From: Sarcocystis neurona | Lineage: Eukaryota; Apicomplexa; Conoidasida; Eucoccidiorida; Sarcocystidae | DNA: 64,000 nucleotides | NCBI GenBank assembly: GCA_000727475.1 | Contig: KL647309.1 | Coordinates: 1,061,820 to 1,125,819 of the forward strand | Reading direction: 5' to 3' | Shown here: piece after piece, positions 20,483 through 32,900 of the stretch | How the letters are laid out: the number at the start of each line of letters is the position of its first letter | How positions within the stretch are numbered: position 1 is the first letter of the stretch | Translations under genes and position numbers: made by a program | Notes under the pieces: model-generated | What the model was told of the DNA's origin: nothing | What the model saw: only the letters and a program-made list of their open reading frames with translations | Databases searched by the model: none

Positions 20483-22259
20483 TTCGGCAAGTCAAGACAT
20501 TTGTTGGGGAGTACAAAAAGAATCTCGCAAGGTCTCTCGCTGCTCTGTGCGGCATAGGCGGGGATACTGAACTGCCTAGTAATACGCTATCGGTGGTGGA
20601 GGCGCATAAACGCTATTGCAGCCAGCGAAGGTACAAGCGAGAAAAAAGCCGTGTACACCGTTGTCGCGGCAGCGTTGTCTTCTGCTTTCGTCACGCTGCT
20701 CGCTGATGATGCACGCGCCGTTCTTGTCGTTGGCACTGGTTTGGCAGTGCAGCAGAGTTTCGTTTTTGTTATGAACGGCTCTCGAGATGCTATTGTTTGC
20801 CACCCGGCGTGACTCGACTGCTCTGCGGGTTGGTTTTGCTATGGCTGCTCATGAAGCTGTGGTTGAAAGGTATTTCTAATGTTACCAGGGGTACGAGCGG
20901 ACCGGGATCCCTAGGAGGTATACTCGTTCTTTGTGTCCTTCAGTCGTAGTCATCCGGAAGACCGGATCAGATCGTCCGCCCCTGGTCACCTAGAAACAGC
21001 GCACTCGCTTCTACGTGCGTTGCAACTTTTAGCCACATTGCGCGTCCCATTGCAGTCCAGCTGCAATTGATACGATTCCCCCGGGTGCGCTACTTGCTCA
21101 ATACTTGTTTTCCTTACAGACAGTGCGGGACTTCTGTTATCCGGTGATAGCGGCTGCTGCAGACAGCAGTCTCTGCACTTTCAAAATATGTTTGGCACGA
21201 GCGGAGCGACGCATATTCGGGAGTCCTTGCATCTGCAGTGGCGGTAGTGGAAACGAGACGCGTGCGAGTTCCTACACGCCCGTTTTCAAAACTCCTGTCC
21301 CAAGATTCTTTCCCTTAGCAAGACGAGGTCCTGCACTGACTGTGCGTGATGCTGATCCCACGCACCCGAGGCAGCATAATAGTCCCCCGCTTCTGATGCG
21401 CAGCGAAAGTTAACTCCTTATGTGTGGGGCCTGTTCGCATGAAACTTCTGTGAATTCCCTGGCGCAGTGGTGAAAAGTGAAAACTGCAACAACACGATAG
21501 AAAGACGACAAAGAAGGGGAAGCGGACGCGGGATGCTGGGGCTACGAGCACACGCGGGAGCCAACGAGAACTAAGAAGAGTGGGATATAACGCAGACGCT
21601 CCACATAGCTCAGGGATGAGAACGTGCACAGGAATGCTGGCTCGTCAGAGGGGCAAGCTGGAGCTAAAGAGGAACGCGTTGCTCCACGGTGGAGCGGTCC
21701 AGTGGTCCTCACCTGCACATGAAACTGTTTAGCAACGAAACCGTAGACGACTACCCGCTGTCGCGGCCACTAGGAGAGATGTGGGCCGGAAGCAAGGTAA
21801 AACTCTACGGAAACAAAAGCTCCAGGTAATTATGTTTTTTCAAGCAGATGCAAAGCGCACGATTCGTTAACCCGGATCCTTCATTTGCAGAGGCACTCCT
21901 TCACTTTGCTTCTGAAGTCAGATGATGAACACTGTGTAGGGTAGAGTGCGGAGTCGGCAGCTTTGGCGTAGCGCTCCACTATGTAATGCCCGCTGCGCAG
22001 ACGCTTAGAAGCAATGGTGACAGGTTCATCCTTGATTCGAGAGATGCGGGGAAAAACGCATAACAGGCACAAATTCTGGATCAACACTATAGGGGTGCAT
22101 TTTGGGGGACCGACACGGTGGAATTCATCACCATTGACTTGTCTGCTTGCACACTGAGACGTGCTCTCAGCTGTCGTCTACGGAAATCTAAGAGAGCAAC
22201 CACTCATACGAGCACACTCAAATACATGATATGTCGACGGGACGTACGCCAATAGTGTT

Positions 22260-22459
22260 TCACTGGAAACCTCTATGTCCAGCCTCTGGATGAATCTGCC
22301 AGTGTTTGGCTACATCCGGTCTGAGTTCACTGGAAGCCTGTGTGTCCAGCGTCTGGATGAATCTGTCATTGTTTGGCTACATCCGCTCTGAGTTCACTGG
22401 AAACCTGTGTGTCCAGCGTCTGGATCAATCTGCCAGTGTTTGGCTACATTCGTCTGAGT
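22260..22459. repeat. 67-bp tandem repeat, three copies
   Basis: Units start at 22260, 22327 and 22394, each opening with TCACTGGAA and containing a GTCCAGC-CTGGAT core and TTTGGCTACAT. The copies differ at a few positions. The 67-bp period is not a multiple of three, so the array is unlikely to be coding although a plus-strand frame runs across it. Confidence 0.92.
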
Positions 22460-24903
22460 TACATCACGACGACCTACGTAGGAGTCCTTAATACATTGTC
22501 GAAATTGTGAGACTGGCACATTTGAGAGTGTGTGCCTTTTTTTAAGTAGCCCATTCGCCGCGATGGAGTGCACCGCTTAGTCAGTACAACCAACACATCT
22601 TGCGTGCGTGGCAGTCTGCGTGACTTGAATGCGGTCACTGATGTGCTGCTCTCCTCCAGCTAGTCACCCCAGAGAGTCTTCGTCATCGCTCGGACAGGGA
22701 TCACTGCTCTCTCTGGCCCGCGACGAAGAGTTTGGTAAGAAAGCTGAATGCTATAGTTTGTAAGTCCAGTGTTCGCCTCAGGGGTATCATACAGGTGTCC
22801 AGTATTAAGCACGGCGGTTCCTGGGAGTAGTCACTCCACGTAGCCCTGAGCGTCACCCGACCAGCGCTCTCGTCCTCCTCTTGGGTAGTTACAAGAAGTA
22901 TGGAGGAAGGTGCTGCAGTTACATCATTCTTATTCTGGAAACGGGAGAAACTCCTGTCTTCGTTGAGCATACCATTACTCATGAACATAAGGATGCTTGG
23001 GGGCCATCGAGCATCCGACTTTGCTCAGAGAGGTGTCTACCACGAGATGGGCAATGAGCGCGGCTTCTCACGGAGAATCTTGCCCGACAGCATAATGCGG
23101 CAAGCACCGACGTACCCTGAACGGGACACACCATTTCCGCACTAGCACAGGAGAGGCGTCCAAGTTTTCCCTTTGACGAGAAGGGACATAAAAGACAAAA
23201 ACAATGGAGAGTCTGTGTTGTCCAGCGCAGAAGTGGACACGTAACAGCCGTAGTGTCGCGTGCACAGGCGACCGCACACGCAGCCGTAGGTAGCACCTAC
23301 GGATGGCTGCAGTGAACCAGAGGCTGCGTTGTTGCGAAATTCTGCGTGGCCTTGGTAACGATCAACTTCCCGTAAAAAGCATGAACAGTTGACACCAGGA
23401 TGCGCGGCTACACCCATCTAGGCAGCCGGTGAAGGATTTGCTTCGAAGGGGGTTTGCCGCTGGAGTCAGCAGCTAAAGCTTCTTGACAGCCATCGGGGCA
23501 TCCATCGCCACACACCGGTGTCTGGCACTGAAACATAAGTGAAGCTCGAGCAAAAGCGTGTTCACCAATGGAGTTCCACAGTAAATATTTCTAGAAGTGG
23601 ATGGAATCTCCACGTGAAGACGGAGAACCGGCCAAGACACGGGCCCCGCGGTAGTGGGGAAGAGAGAGTAAATTGTAGATAATTTGCACGAATTGCGGTG
23701 TGGGAATTAAGGGCAAGTACAGTTCAATCGTAGCGTCAAATGGTATTATAGGTTACAAGGAAGAACTTACAGAATCTGCTGCACACAACCGCCCATCGAG
23801 CCTACTTTGAATGGGTCGGTGACTACGTACGTGCAGACGAATGTGTGCCATCCCAGCACCAGACAAGGGCGCAGACAGCGGCGCGTATCACGTACTGCTT
23901 CTACAAAGAAACCTGCTACCCCCACGGTTACCCGCAGTGAATTAGTTCCCACTAAGAACGTCATTCGACAGCCAGACAGAACCAGGGAAAATTTCTGTCG
24001 ACGCCGGGTCAGGGACTGTTCAGTACCGTGGCCAAGATAGGTTGTGGACGAGGAAGACATCTAATGCCGTACGGATTCTCGACAACACGGATCAGACAAG
24101 ACAAAAGCAGAAATCAACACGAAATGGCTTCAGTCCTGTTAAGCCATCACCCGTCGAAAGAGAAACGCCACACTATCTGGGTCCAAAGGTAGAGCCGAGC
24201 CTCAGTCACGTGTATCGTGAATTTCCGTGCAGCAGTACACACGAAGAGTGGCGAAGCACTTCTCCCTCTACATCCGCCTTATTCGTATCCTGGTACTTCA
24301 CAAAATTGCTTAATCGCGGCCCAAAATGTACTTGTGGCTCTCCTGAAACAGTGTCACTTGGCCGTCAACCACGTCGTCTACTGTGCTGTCACCTGGATCA
24401 GTCAACACTCGGAAGACTGACATTACCCGCAGAAAAACGTTCTCCCATGTATAAGGATCAAGACGGTTCAACCACACTGCCGTCTGGCTATTACATGTGG
24501 AGCGACTGATTCGATTATGGTTGTAAATGAGGAATGATAACGAATTCATTGGTGCACCGAGCAGGCGGCGTCACTTGTGAGTGGGCGCTGAGCATAAGAC
24601 GGGTTATAAAAAAGAAATCATTTACAGTTCTGAATTCACCGAGGCGCGTATTTCGTGTCCTGGATTCAAAGAGAACTAGAACCTATCTGATAAATGTCAG
24701 GACTTGCCAAGCAGCAAAGCGCGTGGAGGAGGAGGAGTGAGACATGACCCAACAGAAAACCTGAAAGATCAATGTTAAGTCCAGAATAAGACACAGGACG
24801 AAATCCGCAAGCTGCGGAAGAGGGGACGGGGCGCCTCTGAATATTTGGCGTACTAATGTAATAATTACCGACACGCATAAACAGCTAACTACGCATACAA
24901 CGA

Positions 24904-24920
24904 TGTTCTGTCGCAGAACA
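24904..24920. repeat. Small perfect hairpin
   Basis: TGTTCTG and CAGAACA form a 7-bp stem around a TCG loop. It is isolated, with no terminator-like U run, in intergenic sequence. It may be chance. Confidence 0.4.
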
Positions 24921-26928
24921 GCAGGCACCACCAACCGACATGTCAGAGCACGGAGGTGTGCGGTAGAACGGGCAACCCATGATGCTTTGCCTATGATATC
25001 TCGTCACTAGTGCTGAGGCTCTGCAGTTGTACGAGCTAATGGGGACACCCTCGGATGCAGGTGAGTCAGAGTGTTAACCTGACAGTTTTTGCCACGAAGA
25101 AAGGCGTTCCTGAAGAGAGAACGCTGTAGCGTGCGATTGCTCCAGCAGTGTCTCTAGAAATATATGTGAAGCGAGCTTCGCCGTCATCCTGTGTATGCGT
25201 CAACACGACGGTAACAACAGGTACAAAAGTGTAGATACATGTTTATCCCCTATGGATACACTGGCTCTGGAAGGAAAGTGGAATGACTGTAGAAGCAGCC
25301 CGGTACAGGATACCCTCCTCATTCCCTGAACTGTGCCTTTCAACGTCTTCACTGCCAGTGCAAATGGGTCAATGTACACTTGCTGAGCCGCTGGGTTCTT
25401 AGTGTAGACACCTACCTACCGGACCACGCACTAATATACGCTACGGTCTACGCACAGCTTTCCGACTAATTGCAACTAGTACGGACTGCAGAATCCTACA
25501 TCCGTATTTACTTCCGCCACGACATTCATCTGTTGATTAGCTTTTAGTAGTAATCCCGATGATAGCAACCACCTACTGAAGCTTCAGTATTGTACGTACT
25601 ACCGCAGAGCAACTGAATATCTCCAATAATATGACAGCTGTACTCCCTGCGTCGAACCCTGCGACGTGGGCCCATGGGAACAAGCTGTGAGTAATGGATG
25701 GATCCTCATTCCTCTATCCTACGGGTTATTCTTTGTTCTGCTTAAGGGTTCCACTCTGGTCCTACACTTTCAGCGAAATATACTAGTCAGAAGCGGCAAA
25801 GATATGCTTACGCCTCACCAGCAGCGAGACAACGACGTCAGAGGGATTCCACACATCTATATATTTGTGAGGCAAAATCAAGACGCTAATCTGTTGATGG
25901 CAATCAGTGCCGCGTGCGCTGTACTGCAGCAGGCTGACACTTATCTCCAAAGAGAAAACGTGTTCGTATAAAATTACACATATCAGTGATTAAACATAAG
26001 TGCACTACAAACCTCAACACCCACGCGGATCGGCATGCACTGCAGGCGACATGCGCGTGTCAAAGCGCATCAACCAGCCGCTCCCACAGCGACACATCCA
26101 AGGTCGTTATGCCCGTCAGAACACAGTGGCAGACCAAATCGTTGAGAACGGAGGACGGATGGACTTCTCACATCTACACCAAATGACAAGTTACACAAAC
26201 ACAAGATAAAAAGTCTAATAACCTGCACGACGAAGTTGCAAAACAGAAGTCAACCTGTCCAGACACGCGAGGTGGCAGCATGACAAAGCTACGTCTTATG
26301 CACATGCGCAGTAAAGACAATTCTACGCGTCCGGCAACGGGGGTAAAATGCGTGTCATCTCACGAAACGTACACATGAGTCAACGTAGTGCATTGCTTCT
26401 CTTCTGTGTAGTACAACGACCGATATGCCGAGCTTTCAGAGTTCCAGAATGCACACAGAGGTTGACTCTCAAGCAGAACGCGGAACCGCTATGACAGACC
26501 TCTAACAAAAGATTCATGCAAAATGGTGTTCGCGCGTGAATGAAACGAACGTTACAGTAGAATGCAGCATTATTCGGACACCCTTCTCCGACGGACTGGC
26601 CCTTACAGCGAACAAGCGCACGACGAAGAGGGAGACAGTTTGCCAAGAGATTCCTCGTACGAACTCCACAAAGGTGGAGCACGAGATGTAGAGAGAGGAG
26701 AGCCAGGAAGGCGTTTCTTTTTTTATTAAAGAAGAAATCCGGGGTATGCTGCGCTGTAAATGCTGCCCCAAGTAGAAGCAGTGGTTCGAAATGGTAACAC
26801 TAACTCTCGAAAGGAAAAGTTATCCCTCTTCCACCCCTGCTCAGTACGTCCGTTCGAACGGGAACAACGACGCCGTCGAATGCAACTGTGGAAGAAACAC
26901 GCTCCCACCGTGTCTCCCGTGCAGATGC

Positions 26929-29900
26929 TCACCGATTCCCACCCCCGTCTCCTAGTGAACCCCCTGTAAGAACCATGTGAAATGTCTTCTCCGTCTGCTG
27001 CAGCTTTTGCAGCGCATTGAGAGTCGGCAACGCCTCCATCGGATTTTTTAACAGCTTGCGCTCTTTGCACCCAGTCAGCAACACAAGCACGGCGCGGAAG
27101 AAGAAATTGTGTATGGTAAGGCAGCGATTCTCCGGCACCATAATCTACATACGTTCACTCGTTAGAGTGGACTGAATACAAATAAACATGTTCTGTGACT
27201 AAATCGCAGTACAAAAGTGCAACTGATGTCTTCTGCACCACACCGCAGACGCAGTGATGTGTGTAGTCTGAAAAAGAACACCTGCAGCTGCTAAAGAAAA
27301 AACTTCACAGCAGGCCTTCTGAGTCGAACAACAAAGCGAAGGTGTCGTGCATGCTACGGACGAAGTCGAGAAATGACGCAGAGGAGGTGTGAAGCCTCGG
27401 GTGGAACTCTTACGATAATCACCTCAGATACTAGCTCTGCAGCCGTGTTCGGCGCTGAGCGCAAATCTTCACGACGTCTCTCTCGTCTCTTACCGATTTT
27501 TCTGTTTTTTTCTTCGTGGAAATGTCATATAAAAACGTGTACAGAAGGGTACAAAGCCACTGATGCATCAGTTCACATTGCACTGTCTGAGTGAGAGATC
27601 GAAGATGCAGAAAACTCAGTGCGCTTACGTGTAACACCGATACTCTGTGCGCGGAATGTCTCACGCGTCGTCGTCGCACTGCATGCGAACCTCTGAATAC
27701 GGGCGCACGCTGGCAAGGCTAACGGATTCCTTACCTACGTTATTGTCTGATCATGACTAACAAGCGGAACGGGCACTTACCGAGATGCATCTTTCTCGCC
27801 TGTTTCTCCTGTTTGTTCAAACTGGGATACTTGCCGTGAAATCGCCAGGAAATTTGCCGAAATGCGTCCTTCGGAGTCTGCACCACACAAATAATGCAAC
27901 AAATACACCAGCAGTGACAACAAGCAAAACGCCAACCAAGGCTGACACAGCAGAAGCCACAGGAGAAGCAGGCAAGTTGCACGAGTACATCGTTCGTCGA
28001 ACGCACAAAACCAGACGGACCCATGCAGACCCTTTCGCGGCATTCAGAAAGGACGCGCCGGCAATAGGGAGATGGATACGAACAGAGCTGTGACGTGTCG
28101 TGGACGCTCGAGTGAGATAAAGCAGGCCCGCGCATATGAATAAAGTACTATACTGCGGGCCAGAATGGCAAGGCCACGGGGAGGTCCGCGTCCGTATTGC
28201 TCCTCGTACATTTCGCTCCATAAATGGAGTCCAAAACGTTCCATATTCTAGTGGAAACAACACTGGTCCCCTACATCGCTGGTTAGTCGGTGCGCGCTTG
28301 ACTTGATAGTGGAAAGGCAGCAGACTCTCGCGGCTTCTCCACGTTCACGCGAAGAAGCTGATGAATTACAGCGACACCCAGGTACGCCCACCTGTTGTAA
28401 AAAGGACGAGCCCTGAAGGGGTAGAGAGGAAAGTGACTCTAAAAGCGCTGCCCTGAAGTGCTTACACTTACTCTCCTAGTGAGGACGAATGAGACCAAAA
28501 ATTAAAATTTTCAATTTTCTAGCTTCGTGCATTTTTGCTAAAGTCTGTTCTTCTGTTGGGTATAAAGTCAGAATAGAGTCAAGACTACCTTATCTGTAGT
28601 GACAAGTGCACACATGTCTCTACACAGAACCTCCTGGCTCAGAGCGCGCACCTTGCGCAAAAATAACGTCAGAAAAACCACGAGCTTACCATGACGTTTC
28701 CATACATGTCCCGGTGGTCGATTTTTATTTCGTTCGGTGCGACGGGCTTGTGAAGCGGCAGCTCATCAGGACGGTGACGGCGTTGCCGCATCTTGTCCAA
28801 TGAGTAGTGGTCTAAAGTCCACAAGTAAAGCCCAGCGCCCACAGAGGAAAGTCTCTGACTGCCGGCGTGTGCAGGTGGAGGCGCTCTGCACACTGCTGAG
28901 CACGGACGACAGTTTACGTACGTCGTTATTTGTCAAAACGCACACACGTTACGCCGTCGCGGCGCCGTGTGTACTGCCATTTTCCTGGCGACCTATACAG
29001 TCCACTCCCATCGCATTTGTCTTTACACAGATGTGTTTGCTCTACTCTCTCGTCAGCACTACAGCTGGTGGCATTTTTCCCTTCAGTGCCTCAAGTCCAC
29101 GTCGCAAAATAGTGTCGCACACATTATCCTGGAATGGCTGCTATAGCAGTCTTCCACGTGAAAACTCTCCCTTCACGGTGCGGTGGAACCGGACGTCAGC
29201 GGTTACTGTCTCCAGCGCAGCACACCGTGTAAGTGAGCAGCGTCTCGCCACTATTACTGAAATGAAATACACTCCGGCGTATTTCCTAATCATGCTGCTG
29301 TGGCATCTTCGCGAACCCGTCTTCTATGCATCTTCAACTACAGACGAAAGCAACGCAACCTCATCTTCAAGACAGTGCATGCCACCGGTGTAGCCTGAAG
29401 GGCTTTCGATGACTCTTCCTGCTTCGACAGGCTCGCAGCCATCATCAATTACAAAACGTGCACAACACCCGGTGAAGTTTCGGCACTTCTGCAGTGGAAG
29501 TGAATACTTGATGAAACACAATTTTGTAACTCTGTCCTTTTGAAACGGATGCGCCACATCGTCTCCTGCAGTAGATGTTGGAGCAACTCTACACAAGGTG
29601 AAATTACACGCGCACGCGGCCCCTACGAGATCAACCGTGATGAGCTGGCGCCTGGCTGTCGTTGGGTTTTGTGTTTTTGAACAATAGTGCACAGCAGCAC
29701 TTATACAGTCGCCACCGCATTTTGAGTCGTGCTGGCTTGCACGAGTAACTTGGTCCCACGTGGGTTCCTTCGACTTTGTCGCAGCGCGAGACTAACTGGA
29801 AGTGCACCCTTACTCTCCAGCCACGCTGACGGCCGAAACACGCCGGCAATACGCACTGTTTGATATTTGCGCGTGTGCGAGCAAAACGAGTAAAAACCCT

Positions 29901-32900
29901 ACAACTGTATCTTTGAGCAGCTTGGTGTCCCAGAAAGGGGTGCGAGCTATTTTCTACGAAATTCAGGCATATATATAGCCGGCGGGTACTCACGATGAAG
30001 CGTAAGGCACGTAGTAAGACCCGCCACTGCTTACTTTTGCTTTGTAAGTACTTGAGGGTTTCTGCTATCCCGTGCCCCATCGGTGCCTCATTCATAAACG
30101 CCACCTGCAGCAACAGTGTCCAGCCATGCAAGTATCCACACAAAACGTTTAATAACAGGTCGTTGGGCGCGCTTGGATCTACACAGGTGGAAATAATTCA
30201 CGTAAACGTGGTCGGATCCCTCACGGCAGAAAACGACAGCTTCTGTGAACGGCCTCCCACCGAACCCCACCGTGACCGACGTGATACGAAAACCTACATA
30301 CTTTAGCCTGTCCTAGTGTATGCACCTTTGCACGAAATTGTGCCGCTTACGTCGAATCAAATCACGTCGACACTAGACGCATGCAACACTCACCCACGCA
30401 CGCAAGGTGACTGCGTATATTTACAGCTAACGTAATCTACGACATTCGCCCAAATTACATCCGCATCTTTCTTACTCTTCGTTGGCGTTCACAGAAGTCT
30501 TCTCCGGAACGAGGACATTAACACAATAAATATATGCATGACGAATTGGCCGAAGTGCGGCAGCAGTCACCGGGCGTCCACGCCAGCAGATGTACGGAGA
30601 GATGGGCACACGTGCTAACACCTTCACGTACGCACGTGGGAGCTACGGCGCACCAAGGAGTAGTGTACCCGATCACATGTGTCAGAAGCAAGTTCCTCTC
30701 AGCTTCCCTTCACTGCGCCACAGATCTTACGGTCGTATTACTGTGGCGCTCCTCTCAAGCAGCTGGTTCTTCCTGCGCTCCGCTCAAGCACAGCCTCCCG
30801 CACAACCACGGACTACTTATTCAGGACGTAGAATGTTGAGCCACCGCCACAGATATGATCCAGCATGGTTACCAGGCTATGCATATTTGTACACACACAA
30901 GCGTGCAGTTACGTACTGAAATGCTCGTGCAGCAATGGAAATCGGTTCTCTCTACCTGGCATAAGGATCAGCTCAACGTACGCAGACCGTAGGTAAAGCG
31001 GCTGGCTTTAAGCAAAACAAACAGAGAGCATCTACGACGGAGGTGTGTTTTCTGCGCTGTCTGTCGATACGTGAAGCAAATCCTTACGTCTTCGAGTTCA
31101 TCGTCATCATCTTCTTCTTCATCCGCCTTGACTTGTTTTTCGTTTTCGGCTCCGCCCACAACACTGTTTTTCTCTCCGTCAATCTCCATTTCTTCGCTGT
31201 CATCCCCTGCGTCGCTCCCAGCGTCGCTGACTTTCCCTGTTCTTCTGCTGCAACGTCGTGTTCCACGTCTCTCGGCCTCTGGCAAGTCTTCTTCTTCTCC
31301 ATTCTCCTCCTTCCTCCCTCTTCTTGAACCGCTGCCTGCCACAGAAGAAGCTCCCGAGATGCCTGCCTTCGATACTTTGGTGCTGCGCTCGCTTCTACCC
31401 TGGGTTTGTGCGGCCTTCTGCTGTCTGGCAGTTCACACAGAAAAGAACCCCTACAGTGTTGCGGGAGACGCACCACCAGCAGCAGACAACAACGGCAGCA
31501 GAGGGAAACGGCCGCGAAGGAACAGCGCCAGCATTATGGGCAGCCGACGACAGCTGGCCTTCAGTTCGGAGGAACAGCCAAAGAAGCCGGCAGCACCCAC
31601 AAACGACGGAAACCGGCCGGTAGCACTAGCTTCCAGCCGCCACGCAAACCCGCAACTAGAACGATGAAGGTGACAAGAGAAGAAAAATAAAGAACGCAAA
31701 TACGCCAGAGAGCCTGCTTCGTGTCCGATAATGACACACACGTGTTTACAGTTGTACATGTTAATGCAGTATAATATATCTGCGAGTTTTTTCGTCCTTG
31801 TACCCTTACGTGTGAAAAGGACAAACGCGTATGTGTAGACTCGTATGTACGGACACACGCACACGCCAACGCAACAGGGTATCTCTACCACGGCCAGATC
31901 AGGGCATCCACTCAGAGCCAAGCCGTGTCACATCCACGTGGGATGTGTGTCACCAAAGCAGGAGTCTCGCATTAAAGTGGGGTTACCAACTAGATCTAGA
32001 AGTCGTTTTAGCACCACAAGAAAAAGCGGAACTCACCGGAAAAGTCTCGCGCCGGCAAAGACCTCTTGTTTCATTGTCTGCAGCTTCTCCAGAGGTGTCT
32101 GCACTGTTCGGCAGAATTCAGTCGTGGTGCTGATTTGAAGTCCGCCGCCTTCGTCTTCCTCTGCCTCCTCTTCCTTTTTCACTAGGGAACCGACGGAAGC
32201 GGATCCCGCGGCGAGGGCAGTCGCAGCACCTGTGCCGTTTTGCTGCTGCACGCTGCTGCCCCGGCCGGCGCCCCGCAGCGAAGACTCCGCGCCGCTTGCT
32301 GTGTCTGTCGGTCGCGCGTCTGTGGAAGAAAGCAACAGAATTGCAGTCGAGTGAATAGCGACAAGACACCGACATTCCAACAGTTGAGGATAAAGGCGAC
32401 GCAGATCCTGGCTTCTGAATAGGTAAGTCAAATTGCAGGCACAGATCTAGAATCAGTCAGACAATGATCTCTCCTTGACACAGGAGCGCGAACGCAGCTG
32501 CCAAGCTGCTGTAACGCGATCACGAAGAGCGAAACACAGCGTCTGGGAGAAAGAGTTCCCACTCGTATCGAAAGGACCGTTTCTGCGCAGCGGGAAAGCG
32601 CGCACGTCAAAAATGCAGCTTCCGGCTATGCAAACGCGCATACCGCAAGGAAAGCATACGTGGTCCACGCCTGCATCAGTACGACGGCGAAACCTACGCA
32701 GGAACCATGTGCACGAGGCGCTTCTCTATACACGTACGCGGACATTTCCTCTCCCGCAGAGCTAGAGCCGCAGGCCCTTCGACGGTACTACGCAGCCAAG
32801 CACGAACGTCTTGTTCTCAAGCTTCGACTATCAGCAGGCGCTGCTACCACGACGGACGGTATATAAACATATGCACGCACACACAGATGTACCGAAGAGA

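Larger units (their letters stand above)
20483..26928. other. No gene recognised (about 6.4 kb); contains a tandem repeat
   Basis: Upstream flank of the giant gene and downstream flank of SART1, both on the minus strand. The promoter and 5' UTR of the giant gene should lie just above 20482. A strong acceptor-like site (CTTGTTTTCCTTACAG) ends at 21120 on the plus strand and is followed by an open frame to 21413 without family resemblance. The frames at 24042-24509 and 25666-25971 lack an ATG start and show no domains. Confidence 0.5.

Noticed and set aside
25666..25971. 101-codon plus-strand frame with a hydrophobic segment
   Set aside because: Begins at GTG with no in-frame ATG upstream, no splice signals in phase, no recognised family.
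28737..29393. 218-codon plus-strand frame within SART1 intron 8 and exon 9, with an internal signal-peptide-like Met (MKYTPAYFLIMLLW)
   Set aside because: Antisense to a supported exon, with no ATG at its beginning, no domain and no splice partner. A nested secreted-protein gene is conceivable but unsupported.
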